A DNA stretch of 64,000 nucleotides from Peribacillus cavernae (GTDB taxonomy: Bacteria > Bacillota > Bacilli > Bacillales > DSM-1321). The notes beneath the pieces are model-generated. The model saw only the letters and a program-made list of their open reading frames with translations, was not told where the DNA came from and made no database searches. Shown one piece after another: positions 35,348-44,029 of the stretch. Location of the stretch: assembly GCF_003989135.1 (NCBI RefSeq), contig NZ_RYZZ01000014.1:1-64000 (forward strand). Direction: 5' to 3'. The position numbers and the translations under genes were made by a program. Position 1 is the stretch's first letter, and the number at the start of each line of letters is the position of its first letter.

Positions 35348-35425
35348 ATGTGTCAACAAATGAAAGGATGTAAATAAAATGGAAAAGGCGGGATATCATG
35401 CAATTTGACGGAGTTTGTTACATTA

Positions 35426-35938
35426 TTAAGTACTGCTACTGTTATGATAGGAGGAATTTAATGCGTTTTTTGGGCGTAATGTTACATGAATTCCTTTTTC
35501 CCTGTCTGCATCTGTATCGACAAGTAAAAGGATATCACCCTGTTTTATATAGTTTACATACTCATTTGCTTCATGCTCAGAAATACCCATTCCAACCAGT
35601 GCGCCAACTAAACGTCCTGCCCCTGCTCCAGCAGTTGCTCCCCCTAAGGTAGCGAGAATTGGGCCGGCTGCTATAATTGGGCCTACTCCAGGGATGGCAA
35701 GAGCACCGATTCCAGCGAGCAGTCCGGCAATCGCACCCATAAATCCCCCGGTAGCTGCTCCTGTGACAGCTGCTTTCTCTATTTTTGTATCTGTTTCCTC
35801 TGAAATATCTCTAAACTCTTTTTTTTCCTTTGTAATTAGTGAAATATCATCTGAAGTATATCCTTGATCTTTCAAAGAATTAATCGAGCGTATTACTTCA
35901 TCCACATTATGAAATACTCCTACGACTTTCTTTTCCAT
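35426..35938 (-). CDS. General stress protein with YflT (GSP17M) domain
   Basis: A 170-residue protein. The N-terminal alpha/beta part (VVGVFHNVDEVIRSINSLKDQGY) is typical of YflT/general stress protein 17M. A glycine/alanine-rich hydrophobic segment (about residues 75-115, GGFMGAIAGLLAGIGALAIPG) and a second alpha/beta half ending GDILLLVDTDADREKGIHVT follow. In Bacillus such genes are under SigB; I did not find a clear SigB promoter. GGAGG precedes ATG on the minus strand. The molecular role is unknown. Confidence 0.85.
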   Translation of the reverse strand: MEKKVVGVFHNVDEVIRSINSLKDQGYTSDDISLITKEKKEFRDISEETDTKIEKAAVTGAATGGFMGAIAGLLAGIGALAIPGVGPIIAAGPILATLGGATAGAGAGRLVGALVGMGISEHEANEYVNYIKQGDILLLVDTDADREKGIHVTLRPKNALNSSYHNSSST

Positions 35939-36180
35939 AATCTAAAATACCTCCATTTATTTGGCATGAGCCATTATTTTATTAGTCAAATCTTTTGGAT
36001 TAGAAGAAATGAAACATATTTAAATGCTACTGAGTACTGTTTAGACTGTAATGGTACCTGATTACATGAGATGGAAACACTCACTAACAAGGAAATGCAC
36101 ACACGCGATGATTATTTTTAATCCTATTCTATATGAAACTCGTTTATACCATATTTAGTCTTCCGTGAACGTAATTTAGT

Positions 36181-36396
36181 TTGATTTATTCGAATTATAA
36201 AAAAGGTTCAGGAAAACCTAGCATCACATGGCCGGAAGCGGTGGACGAATCGCTTTGTTTCGGTTGGATTGACGGAATGCGGAAAAAGATCGATGATGTT
36301 AGTTATACCATTCGGTTTGCACTCCGGAAACCATACAGCGTTTGGAGTTCTGTAAACAGCCTGGAGCAAAGTTTTGTTAATCAAACGTTTGATTAA
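36181..36396 (+). pseudogene. YdeI/OmdA-family protein, internal fragment
   Basis: NYKKGSGKPSITWPEAVDES, LCFGWIDGMRKKIDD and YTIRFALRKPYSVWSSVN match the core of YdeI/OmpD-associated proteins. The N-terminal third and everything after the W-S-x-x-N motif are missing. The frame runs into the palindrome at 36372. Confidence 0.6.
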
Positions 36397-36401
36397 CAAA
36401 A
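36372..36401. repeat. Perfect 30-bp palindrome
   Basis: TTTTGTTAATCAAAC is followed at once by its exact reverse complement, with no spacer. It lies where the YdeI fragment ends. It could be a dimer binding site, a recombination joint or a terminator-like cruciform. Confidence 0.8.
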
Positions 36402-36706
36402 TTTTTAATCAAGGTGCTCATTTTAATTAACCGATACAGCCATCAATAGAAGCAGTCAATTTCTTGCCATCATCCATCGGAAAAGAAGAAGGAAGGATCA
36501 TTTAATTTTTCTTATTGCCAGGTTTCTCAACAAAGAATTTAGAATAAAAGCGAAGAATTAGTTAAATGAAAGTCAAAAAGAAATACTATATAAATATGTT
36601 GAACTTAAATTTTTCACACGCTTCAAATTGGTTTTAGGGTTTCATTCTGCACAGCAGGTTGTATAAGACGTTCCACCAGGCATAAGAGTGCCTTTATAAC
36701 CCCTGT
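36402..36706. other. No gene seen
   Basis: AT-rich sequence with short out-of-frame remnants and no ribosome site before any frame longer than 30 codons. Confidence 0.5.
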
Positions 36707-36862
36707 GAAGGACAAAAACGAGTCAGTTCGCCCGTGAAATGTCCTTCATAAGGACAATGAAGGACAAAAACCAGTCAGCTCGCCCGTGAAATGTCCTTCA
36801 TAAGGACAATGAAGGACAACAAACAGTCAGCTTGCCTTAGAAATGTCCTTCATAAGCCTATA
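36707..36862. repeat. 52-bp tandem repeat, three copies
   Basis: Units begin at 36707, 36759 and 36811. Each opens GAAGGACAA and carries AAATGTCCTTC near its end, so each unit folds into a hairpin. Copies 1 and 2 are nearly identical and copy 3 has drifted. The repeat is non-coding. Confidence 0.9.
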
Positions 36863-37249
36863 GGTTCGAATTTCATAAGTAGAGGCTTCTCAAGAACCTG
36901 TAATTGTTAAGTTCAAAATATATAGAATACCCAGCTAATCAATCCCACTACTTTAGCAATTTTTCTTTAGGTATATTTGAAGCTACAATTACAAATATGT
37001 AAAATAATTTGAAGGGATAATAGGAAATTCATCTCTTATAATTTAAGTAAAAATACATTTGCTTTTTCTGAGTGATAAAATAAAACTATTATTTTAGATA
37101 ATTAGACCTAATTAAAAAGGATGTATAAAGAAGGAATTCTCTGTACTCTCATTTCTTTCCTCGCTTTTCTACAAAAGGCCCATTACAATCTCTTAACATA
37201 GCTTATTAAATGATGATTTTCCTAAAAAAAAACTATAATTTTACATTTT
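36863..37249. other. No gene seen
   Basis: AT-rich intergenic sequence between the 52-bp repeats and a terminator; only short frames with no ribosome sites. It separates the decayed region from the PGA operon. Confidence 0.5.
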
Positions 37250-37284
37250 AAGGATAGCGCTTTCAATAGTTATCCTTTTTTTTT
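37250..37284 (+). terminator. Hairpin with T9 tract
   Basis: AAGGATA pairs with TATCCTT across a 14-nt loop, followed by a long T tract. No gene is seen immediately upstream. Confidence 0.5.
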
Positions 37285-37546
37285 ATTAAAAAAAATGCCT
37301 GTCAAATCAGCATTTGTGCAAGTCTGAGAGGATAGTGGAATATTCAGTAATATCAGAATATTTGTTCGCCATCCTACTTTTAACTTGTGTTTGCTTTTTT
37401 TTCCATGTTTTCTTGCGATTGAAATAGGCACTATAGTCATCTGGAATAGTTCATTCATCAGCTTTACATTTAAGTAGGTGTTACCCGAAATTGCTTTTTT
37501 ATGTGTTAACAAGTTGACCTAAATGGATAAGGGAGATGATGAATAC

Positions 37547-38728
37547 TTGTGGATAATCTTTGTGGTCTCAGCTTTGATTTTCTTACTTGGCGTTCTTGAG
37601 AAAAGACGTCATCAAAAGAACGTAGATTCCATTCCTGTGAGAGTAAACATCAATGGAATACGCGGAAAGTCAACCGTAACAAGACTCATTACAGGCATCC
37701 TCATAGAGGCAGGTTATAAGACAGTAGGGAAAACAACTGGGACAGATGCCAGAATGATTTATTGGAATACAAAGGAAGAAAGCCCGATCGTACGTAGACC
37801 CGAAGGACCGAATATCGGGGAACAAAGGCGAGTGATCAAGGAAGTCTCGGATTTAGAGGCAGATGCTCTGGTAAGTGAATGTATGGCTGTAAATCCGGAA
37901 TATCAAATTATTTTTCAAGAGGATATGCTTCAAGCAAGTATTGGAGTTATCGTGAATGTGTTAGAAGACCATATGGATGTTATGGGTCCCACATTAGATG
38001 ATATCGCAGAAGCGTTCCTGGCAACGATTCCTCATAATGGGCATGTTATTGTGAACGAGAGTCGTTATATAGAGTTCTTTAGGAAAGAAGCGGAAAAGCG
38101 TAATACGAAGTTAATTGTTGCTGATAACTCTCGCATTTCAGATGAGTTTTTGCGAAGCTTCGAGTACATGGTCTTTCCTGACAATGCTTCACTCGCATTA
38201 GCTGTTGCAGAAGCCCTTGATATTGATGAAATAACAGCCTTTCGCGGCATGTTAAATGCTCCTCCTGATCCTGGTGCAATGAAGATTCTGCCGCTGATCT
38301 CGACGAGTCAGCCAGGATACTTTGTAAATGGATTCGCTGCAAACGATGCTTCTTCAACGATTAATATTTGGAAGAGGGTAGAAGAGCTCGGCTATCCAAC
38401 TGATGATGCAGCGATCATTATGAATTGCCGTCCGGACAGGGTCGATCGGACCATCCAGTTTGCGAATGATGTGTTGCCGCACATCAAAGTGAAAGACGTA
38501 TTTCTAATTGGTGAAACAACGCAGCCAATCGTGAGAGCTTATAACGAAGGAAAGATTCCTTCTGAAAATCTTCATAACCTTGAAGGTTATACAACAGATG
38601 AAATAGTAGATGAACTGGAAAGTACACTGCATGGAAGAGTGGTGTACGGTGTCGGAAATATCCATGGTGCCGCTGGGCCGCTTATCGAAAGGCTCGAAAC
38701 ATTTAAAGTGAAGCAACTTGTTAGTTAG
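37547..38728 (+). CDS. pgsB: Poly-gamma-glutamate synthase PgsB/CapB
   Basis: ATP-dependent amide ligase of the PGA polymerase. It has 393 residues from TTG 37547. An N-terminal membrane helix is followed by EKRRHQKN, the ligase loop NINGIRGKSTVTRL, TGTDARMIYW, PNIGEQ and NVLEDHMDVMGPT, all as in Bacillus PgsB. TTG is preferred because MWIIFVVSALIF aligns with the family start MWLLIIACAVIL, with GGGAG about 11 bases ahead. An ATG at 37523 gives 8 more residues but no ribosome site. First gene of pgsBCA-capD-pgsE. Confidence 0.95.
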   Translation: MWIIFVVSALIFLLGVLEKRRHQKNVDSIPVRVNINGIRGKSTVTRLITGILIEAGYKTVGKTTGTDARMIYWNTKEESPIVRRPEGPNIGEQRRVIKEVSDLEADALVSECMAVNPEYQIIFQEDMLQASIGVIVNVLEDHMDVMGPTLDDIAEAFLATIPHNGHVIVNESRYIEFFRKEAEKRNTKLIVADNSRISDEFLRSFEYMVFPDNASLALAVAEALDIDEITAFRGMLNAPPDPGAMKILPLISTSQPGYFVNGFAANDASSTINIWKRVEELGYPTDDAAIIMNCRPDRVDRTIQFANDVLPHIKVKDVFLIGETTQPIVRAYNEGKIPSENLHNLEGYTTDEIVDELESTLHGRVVYGVGNIHGAAGPLIERLETFKVKQLVS

Positions 38729-38739
38729 GAGGAGCCATT

Positions 38740-39189
38740 TTGTTCGGATCAGATTTATACATCGCACTCGTATTAGGAGTTTTACTTAGTTTATTATTTG
38801 CCGAAAAAACAGGGATACTGCCTGCTGGGCTGGTGGTTCCAGGTTACCTTGCATTAGTGTTTGATCAACCCGTATTCTTAGCTGTTATCTTTTTAATTAG
38901 TATCATCACGTATTTTATTGTCACCAAATTCATCGCGAAATTTACGATTTTATATGGCCGGAGAAAGTTTGCTGCCATGCTAACAACCGGAATCCTATTA
39001 AAAGTAGCCTTTGACTATCTTTATCCTGTGATGCCATTTGAAATTGCAGAATTTAGAGGAATTGGAGTTGTCGTCCCGGGCTTGATCGCAAATACGATGC
39101 AAAAGCAAGGGCTGGCATTAACAGTAAGCAGTACATTGCTTTTAAGCGGCGGAACCTTCTTATGTATGTACTTATACTATATTATCTAA
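38740..39189 (+). CDS. pgsC: Poly-gamma-glutamate synthesis membrane protein PgsC/CapC
   Basis: A 149-residue membrane protein with about four helices that partners PgsB in the polymerase. It starts MFGSDLYIALVLGVLLSLLF and has the conserved EKTGILPAGLVVPGYLAL and VVVPGLIANTMQKQG. The TTG start at 38740 has AGGAGG 6 bases ahead. Confidence 0.95.
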   Translation: MFGSDLYIALVLGVLLSLLFAEKTGILPAGLVVPGYLALVFDQPVFLAVIFLISIITYFIVTKFIAKFTILYGRRKFAAMLTTGILLKVAFDYLYPVMPFEIAEFRGIGVVVPGLIANTMQKQGLALTVSSTLLLSGGTFLCMYLYYII

Positions 39190-39205
39190 TTTTTGGAGGG
39201 AGAGC

Positions 39206-40369
39206 ATGAGTCAATCATCGGAAAAGAAACTAACGTTTCAGGAGAAACTACTCCGATTTGTCAAAAAAGATAAGAAGCGAACAAGCAAATATTCGTTGAT
39301 CGGACTCTTCATTTCGTTAATAGTGATGTACGGATTTTCTTTAGCGGAGCGTCCGCAAGCAAAAGCGGTGACTCAATATAAAGATGAAGTGTTTACCGCT
39401 TCTTTTATGGGAGATATCATGATGGGCCGAGATGTGAAGAAGGTCACAGATCGCAAAGGAGTAGATTATCTCTTTCAACATGTGAAGCCTTATCTGCAAA
39501 ACTCTGACTATATTACCGCAAATCTAGCAAGCCCGATCACATCAAATGAGAATTATCCTAAAAATGAATCAAAACGGCTTCATTTTCAAGCAAATGAGGA
39601 AGCAGCAGCTGCGTTAAAGGACATGAACTTCACAGCAGTGAATCTTGCAAACACCCATGCGATGGATTATGGGGTTCAAGGTCTGAATGATACGTTTACG
39701 AATATGCAAGAACAAGGAATCGATGTGGTGGGTGCAGGGAACTACTTTGATGATGCAAAACAGCGGATTTCATATCAAAACTTCAATGGAATTACGGTTG
39801 CTACTCTTGGATTTACAGATGTTTATCCTGAAGGCTCCAATGTCACAAAGTATAAAGCGGGTGTCCTTCCCATGCATCCAAAATACTTTATTCCAATGAT
39901 CAATGAAGCGAAGGATAAAGCTGACTTTGTATTTGTAAATGCCCATTGGGGGCAGGAATATGATGCAGAAGTACATCCAAGACAAGAAGAATTTGCAAAG
40001 TCAATGGTCGATGCTGGCGCTGACGTCATTATTGGACATCACCCACACGTCCTGGCTCCTGTTGAGGTATACAAGGATAGTGTGATCTTCTTCAGCTTAG
40101 GAAACTTTGTCCATGATCAGGGCTGGTCTAGAACGAGAGAAAGTGCCTTGGCTCAAATGAGACTGCTCAAAGATGGAACTGCACGTTTTGAAATGAACCT
40201 TATTGATATTAGAGAGGGTCAACCATCGCCAGTTCGTGAAATCAACAATCTTAAAAAGAAAAAAATGATCAATCAGTTAACAGGGGACTCAAGTAACCTC
40301 GATTGGAAAGAGGAAAATGGGGGAATCAGCTTTGAATTGGATTATTCTGATAAGTTGAAAAAGGAGTAA
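39206..40369 (+). CDS. pgsA: Poly-gamma-glutamate export protein PgsA/CapA
   Basis: A 387-residue membrane-anchored protein needed to move or stabilise the polymer. A cytosolic N-terminus and one helix (about residues 32-48) precede a metallophosphatase-like domain with GDIMMGRDVK, NLASPIT, NLANTHAMDYG, NAHWGQEY and IIGHHPHVLAP. GGAGGGAG precedes ATG. It ends one base before the next gene. Confidence 0.95.
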   Translation: MSQSSEKKLTFQEKLLRFVKKDKKRTSKYSLIGLFISLIVMYGFSLAERPQAKAVTQYKDEVFTASFMGDIMMGRDVKKVTDRKGVDYLFQHVKPYLQNSDYITANLASPITSNENYPKNESKRLHFQANEEAAAALKDMNFTAVNLANTHAMDYGVQGLNDTFTNMQEQGIDVVGAGNYFDDAKQRISYQNFNGITVATLGFTDVYPEGSNVTKYKAGVLPMHPKYFIPMINEAKDKADFVFVNAHWGQEYDAEVHPRQEEFAKSMVDAGADVIIGHHPHVLAPVEVYKDSVIFFSLGNFVHDQGWSRTRESALAQMRLLKDGTARFEMNLIDIREGQPSPVREINNLKKKKMINQLTGDSSNLDWKEENGGISFELDYSDKLKKE

Positions 40370-40370
40370 T

Positions 40371-41957
40371 ATGTTAAAAAAATTTGGTTTGATCATTGTC
40401 CTGGGAATCACGGCAATCGTTCTAATTGTCGTTTATAACACAAAAAAAGACTCGGTGGAGCATCAAGGCGGGGCGGTAAGCGCTAATCACCCCCTCGCTG
40501 TAAAAGCTGGAATGGAAGTGCTTAAAAATGGCGGAAATGCAGTGGATGCAGCTGTTGCTGTCTCTTATGCACTCAGCGTCGTCGAGCCTTATGCATCAGG
40601 GCTAGGCGGCGGTGGAGCCATGGTTGTTTATAATCCTGAAAAAAATGTGAAGCGGGTCTATGATTATAAAGATATTGCACCAACAAATATGAAAGCATCA
40701 AGCAAGGTAGGGGTGCCTGGTCAGGTGAAAGGATTAGAAACAGCCCACAAGGACCTCGGCCGAAAACCCATGGATAAGCTGCTTGATCCTGCCATTGAAT
40801 ATGCTGATAAAGGCTTTAAAGTGGATCAGTTCTTGACTGACAGGCTTGAGGCAGAAAAAGAAAAGCTTGATCCTGTTCCAAAGAGTTTTTATCCAGAAGG
40901 AAAGCCCATTCAACCAAATGAAGTTTTGCAGCAGAAGGAGCTTGCTGATACGTTAAAAGCAATTCAAAAGTCCGGCAGTCAAGCTTTCTATTCAGGTGAA
41001 ACAGCTCAAGCTATCGTTAAAAAGTCAGGTAATATCAGTATGAAAGATCTATCTAAGTATGAAACAAAAAAACGTAAGCCTGTTACAGGAAAGTTTGGTC
41101 CCTATGAGGTAATAACAGCTCCAGCGCCAATGGGAGGAGTGACATTGCTTCAAATGCTGAAGATGGTTGAACTTTATAAAGATGAATTCGAACGAGGCCA
41201 AGTAACCAACTACATTCATTTAATGGGTGAAATATCAAAACAAGCCTATGGTGATCGAGTAGAAGAGGTTGCCGATCCCAAGTTCGAAGACGTGAATGTA
41301 AAGAAAATGCTGTCAGATAAACACATTGAAGATTTAGCGAAAGACATTGACTTTGAAGGTGTCACATTTGATATTGACATTAATGACTCTGAGGCCGATG
41401 AGAAAGATTACGATAACACGACACATTTTGTCATCAAAGATGCAGAGGGAACGGTTGTATCGGTAACAACCACGCTCGGAAATTTTTTCGGTTCTGGTCA
41501 GAATACGAATGGAGTTTTCTTAAATAATGCACTAAGCCATTTTAGTAGTGATGAGTCATCACCCAATAAAATCGAGCCCGGGAAAGCGCCTCGCAGTTTT
41601 GTTTCTCCTTCGATACTTGTCGGAAAAAATGAGACGATCGGAATTGGAACACCCGGAGGTAAACGAATTCCAGTTGTCCTGGCAGAGATTCTGACTCAGC
41701 ATGAATACTTCGGCGCATCATGGCAGGATGCGATCAACCAACGAAGGTTTTACGTCGAAGACAATGACATTTCGATGGAACATGGGTTTCCTAAGAATGT
41801 CAGAAAGAGATTGGATAAAAGAGGATATAACGTCGAGATTAAAGAATCGCCTTATTTTTATGGCGGAGTTACAGCTGTCATTGAAGATAAGGAAAATGGT
41901 CGAGTTTACGGTGCAGCTGATCCTAGGAGAACAGGTACTTGGAATTCTATTAACTAA
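40371..41957 (+). CDS. capD: CapD-like gamma-glutamyltransferase
   Basis: A 528-residue gamma-glutamyltranspeptidase-fold enzyme with an N-terminal membrane anchor (residues 5-22). It is made as a proenzyme; cleavage before Thr in NTTHFVIKD (about residue 350) creates the nucleophile. GLGGGGAMVVYNPE and GTPGGKRIPVVL form the substrate pocket. CapD of B. anthracis links the PGA capsule to peptidoglycan and trims it; ordinary GGT proteins lie outside pgs operons. Position inside the operon points to the CapD role. Whether the polymer stays wall-bound is inference. Confidence 0.88.
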   Translation: MLKKFGLIIVLGITAIVLIVVYNTKKDSVEHQGGAVSANHPLAVKAGMEVLKNGGNAVDAAVAVSYALSVVEPYASGLGGGGAMVVYNPEKNVKRVYDYKDIAPTNMKASSKVGVPGQVKGLETAHKDLGRKPMDKLLDPAIEYADKGFKVDQFLTDRLEAEKEKLDPVPKSFYPEGKPIQPNEVLQQKELADTLKAIQKSGSQAFYSGETAQAIVKKSGNISMKDLSKYETKKRKPVTGKFGPYEVITAPAPMGGVTLLQMLKMVELYKDEFERGQVTNYIHLMGEISKQAYGDRVEEVADPKFEDVNVKKMLSDKHIEDLAKDIDFEGVTFDIDINDSEADEKDYDNTTHFVIKDAEGTVVSVTTTLGNFFGSGQNTNGVFLNNALSHFSSDESSPNKIEPGKAPRSFVSPSILVGKNETIGIGTPGGKRIPVVLAEILTQHEYFGASWQDAINQRRFYVEDNDISMEHGFPKNVRKRLDKRGYNVEIKESPYFYGGVTAVIEDKENGRVYGAADPRRTGTWNSIN

Positions 41958-41977
41958 AGGAATGGGAGGAATAAATA

Positions 41978-42223
41978 ATGAAGTTAATTAAAAATGTGCT
42001 ACCAGTATTAGCGATTGCAGGGTTAATGACATTTATTTCTATGAACAAGCAAATTGAAGTGGTTGACGCAACAGAGAAGAAAACCATCTCAGCTGAAATG
42101 ACAAAAATCGAACTAAAAGAACTACAAAAAGTAGCAGAGGCAAGAGCACAAAAAGTGGCAGCAGCTCAAGCAAAGGCGAAAGCACAAAGAGTGGTTGAAG
42201 GCCAACCAAAAGCCCTAAACTAA
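41978..42223 (+). CDS. pgsE: PgsE/CapE-like small protein with extended tail
   Basis: An 81-residue protein with one N-terminal helix (MKLIKNVLPVLAIAGLMTFI) and a charged segment EKKTISAEMTKIELKELQKV, matching PgsE/CapE, which supports PGA synthesis. Known members are about 47-55 residues; this one adds an Ala/Gln/Lys-rich tail of about 25 residues (ARAQKVAAAQAKAKAQ). GGGAGG precedes ATG. Confidence 0.75.
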   Translation: MKLIKNVLPVLAIAGLMTFISMNKQIEVVDATEKKTISAEMTKIELKELQKVAEARAQKVAAAQAKAKAQRVVEGQPKALN

Positions 42224-42366
42224 ATCAGATGATTCATTAGATGATCAGTATAGTTCCTGTTAGAGTTTTTCCATGAATGGGCAGATCAAGCTGACATCGA
42301 AGCAAGAGCTCAAGCAAACGCCGCAAATTTGCGAGTGAATAATAGAATAGACGACAGCAATAAACA
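42224..42366 (+). other. Degenerate coding trace after pgsE
   Basis: A frame with EWADQADIEARAQANAANLR lies at about 42279-42345 with no start. Its ARAQ-rich sense recalls the pgsE tail and may be a decayed duplicate. Confidence 0.3.
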
Positions 42367-42402
42367 GGCTCTTGCAGGGATTTGCAAGAGCCTTACTTTT
42401 TA
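42366..42402 (+). terminator. Terminator of the PGA operon
   Basis: AGGCTCTTGCA pairs with TGCAAGAGCCT and is followed by TACTTTTTAC. Confidence 0.85.
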
Positions 42403-42454
42403 CTAGTTTCCATCCAACCTATGGATTTAGGCCCATAGGTATTATGCTTTGATT

Positions 42455-43690
42455 TTACAGTATTCTCCTCGCTTTTATGAATTTCTCTCCCCAGTAGCGG
42501 TTCACCTTATAATGAACGACTCTTACTCCTTCATTGCCAGAAACAAGTAAGACCTGGCCTTTTCCTGCATAAATGGCGGGTACGATGCTGGTTGTTTGGA
42601 AGAAGACCAGGTCGCCGGGTAGAAGGTCGGATTCGTTAATATCCTTTCCAACCTTTATTTGCTCCCTTCCGTACCTTGGAAGACTGATACCTGAGGACTG
42701 CTTCAATACATATTGTACAAAACCGCCTGTATCAAAGCCTGCAGTCGGATTGGTACCTCCTTTATTGTAAGGAGTTCCAATCAATTTCACTGCTGTCTCG
42801 ACAACAGGATTCTCCATATCCAGCTTCAAATGTGTGAATCTTTTCGCTCCAGCAAACTTTTCCTGTAAGTAGCTGTTGGAAAGATAACTGACGGTGACTT
42901 GATTCGCTCCGCCGATGCGGGTCGCATTAATGATCTGATTATCACCTGCATAGATGCCTACATGGGAGATCCCTGGCCTGTGTGTATCCTTAAAGAAAAC
43001 AAGATCCCCTACAGCCAAATTCCCCAGCTGTACAGCTTCGCCAACATCCCACTGCTGTTCAGGGGTTTCGGGAAGATAAATGCCTAGCACCTGTTCATAT
43101 ATGTATTTAGTAAATCCTGAACAATCAAAGCCTGCAGGTGTTTTTCCGCCTTCTTGATAAGGGACACCTAAATAGGAAATAGCTTTATTGATAAGCGGAT
43201 TTGACAGATCCACCTTTAATGGTTCGGCAATTCGTTTTGCTCCGTAAAATCTCTTATTCCAGTATACCGAAGATTGAAAGGAAATCGTCGTTACACCTTT
43301 GGAGACAGAGCTGTAAATCATTTTGCCGTCGCCCTTATAGATTGCTGTTGTTGTAAGACGGCCGCTCGTAAGGTCCTTAAAAAACAGCACATCTCCTGGC
43401 TTCAAGTTTTCCTTTGACACTTCATCTCCCCAACTCCATTGATCACTTGACCGCAAAGGCAAATCAAATCCATTGGCTTCTTTGAACACATATTGAACGA
43501 AGCCCGCTGAGCCAAACCCTTCCGAAGGTGTATTTCCGCCTTCTGAATAACGGGTTCCTGAGTATATGTCAGCGGTACGTGTAATGGTATTCGCGTTTTC
43601 AGCTTTAACTGGTTCCCCATTCAAAGGAAATTGCAGACCCACAGCCAGCAGTCCGCAAGCAACACTTGTTCCGATCCATTTTATTTTCAT
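42455..43690 (-). CDS. pgdS: Gamma-DL-glutamyl hydrolase PgdS
   Basis: A secreted endo-hydrolase that cuts poly-gamma-glutamate. It has 411 residues: a signal peptide (about 1-30) and three NlpC/P60-type repeats (about 40-155, 160-285, 290-411). Only the middle repeat keeps the catalytic cysteine (AGFDCSGFTKY) and its His (ISHVGIYAG). The first and third read FGSAGF and FDTGGF, which also lack Cys in B. subtilis PgdS. It is convergent to the pgs operon, so polymer maker and releaser are neighbours. Confidence 0.92.
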   Translation of the reverse strand: MKIKWIGTSVACGLLAVGLQFPLNGEPVKAENANTITRTADIYSGTRYSEGGNTPSEGFGSAGFVQYVFKEANGFDLPLRSSDQWSWGDEVSKENLKPGDVLFFKDLTSGRLTTTAIYKGDGKMIYSSVSKGVTTISFQSSVYWNKRFYGAKRIAEPLKVDLSNPLINKAISYLGVPYQEGGKTPAGFDCSGFTKYIYEQVLGIYLPETPEQQWDVGEAVQLGNLAVGDLVFFKDTHRPGISHVGIYAGDNQIINATRIGGANQVTVSYLSNSYLQEKFAGAKRFTHLKLDMENPVVETAVKLIGTPYNKGGTNPTAGFDTGGFVQYVLKQSSGISLPRYGREQIKVGKDINESDLLPGDLVFFQTTSIVPAIYAGKGQVLLVSGNEGVRVVHYKVNRYWGEKFIKARRIL

Positions 43691-43820
43691 AGGTTTGAAT
43701 ACTCCTTGTTAAGTGACTTAAATCATTATGTCATAATCAATTTGGACTGCCAATAGATTTTCAGGCATTGGTAAATGACTGCATCCATAAAATCATTTAC
43801 TTATCGCAAAACAAGGGATA

Positions 43821-43979
43821 GACATCATTTTATTTATCGGCCTGTTTATTGGCGCTATATTCTTTATATCGGCAGGAAGCTTCTTTTATTTATGCTTTTA
43901 TGCTGATTTAGAAGAAGACAAAAGACAATATAGTGCCAAGAAAATGGGCTATCAGGAATTTTTTTCAAAAGGGTGTTGA
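43821..43979 (+). pseudogene. FtsX-type ABC permease fragment
   Basis: DIILFIGLFIGAIFFISAGS and FFYLCFYADLEEDKRQYSAK match the last helix and following loop of BceB/FtsX-like peptide-antibiotic ABC permeases. Both ends are missing. The stop overlaps the merR promoter. Confidence 0.6.
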
Positions 43980-44006
43980 CCTTGACGTTGCGTAAAGGTT
44001 TACAGT
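43976..44006 (+). promoter_or_regulatory. MerR-type promoter/operator with 19-bp spacer
   Basis: TTGACC and TACAGT are 19 bp apart. The dyad ACCTT...AAAGGT lies between them, the hallmark of MerR-activated promoters. It directly precedes the regulator gene, so autoactivation is likely. Confidence 0.75.
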
Positions 44007-44029
44007 TAAATGGTCAGGAGGTGAAACAC

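Noticed and set aside
36707-36862. CRISPR array
   Set aside because: The 52-bp units are contiguous with no unique spacers and there are no cas genes.
37270-37512. 80-codon minus-strand frame before pgsB
   Set aside because: No ribosome site, no protein-like pattern and overlap with a terminator; judged chance.
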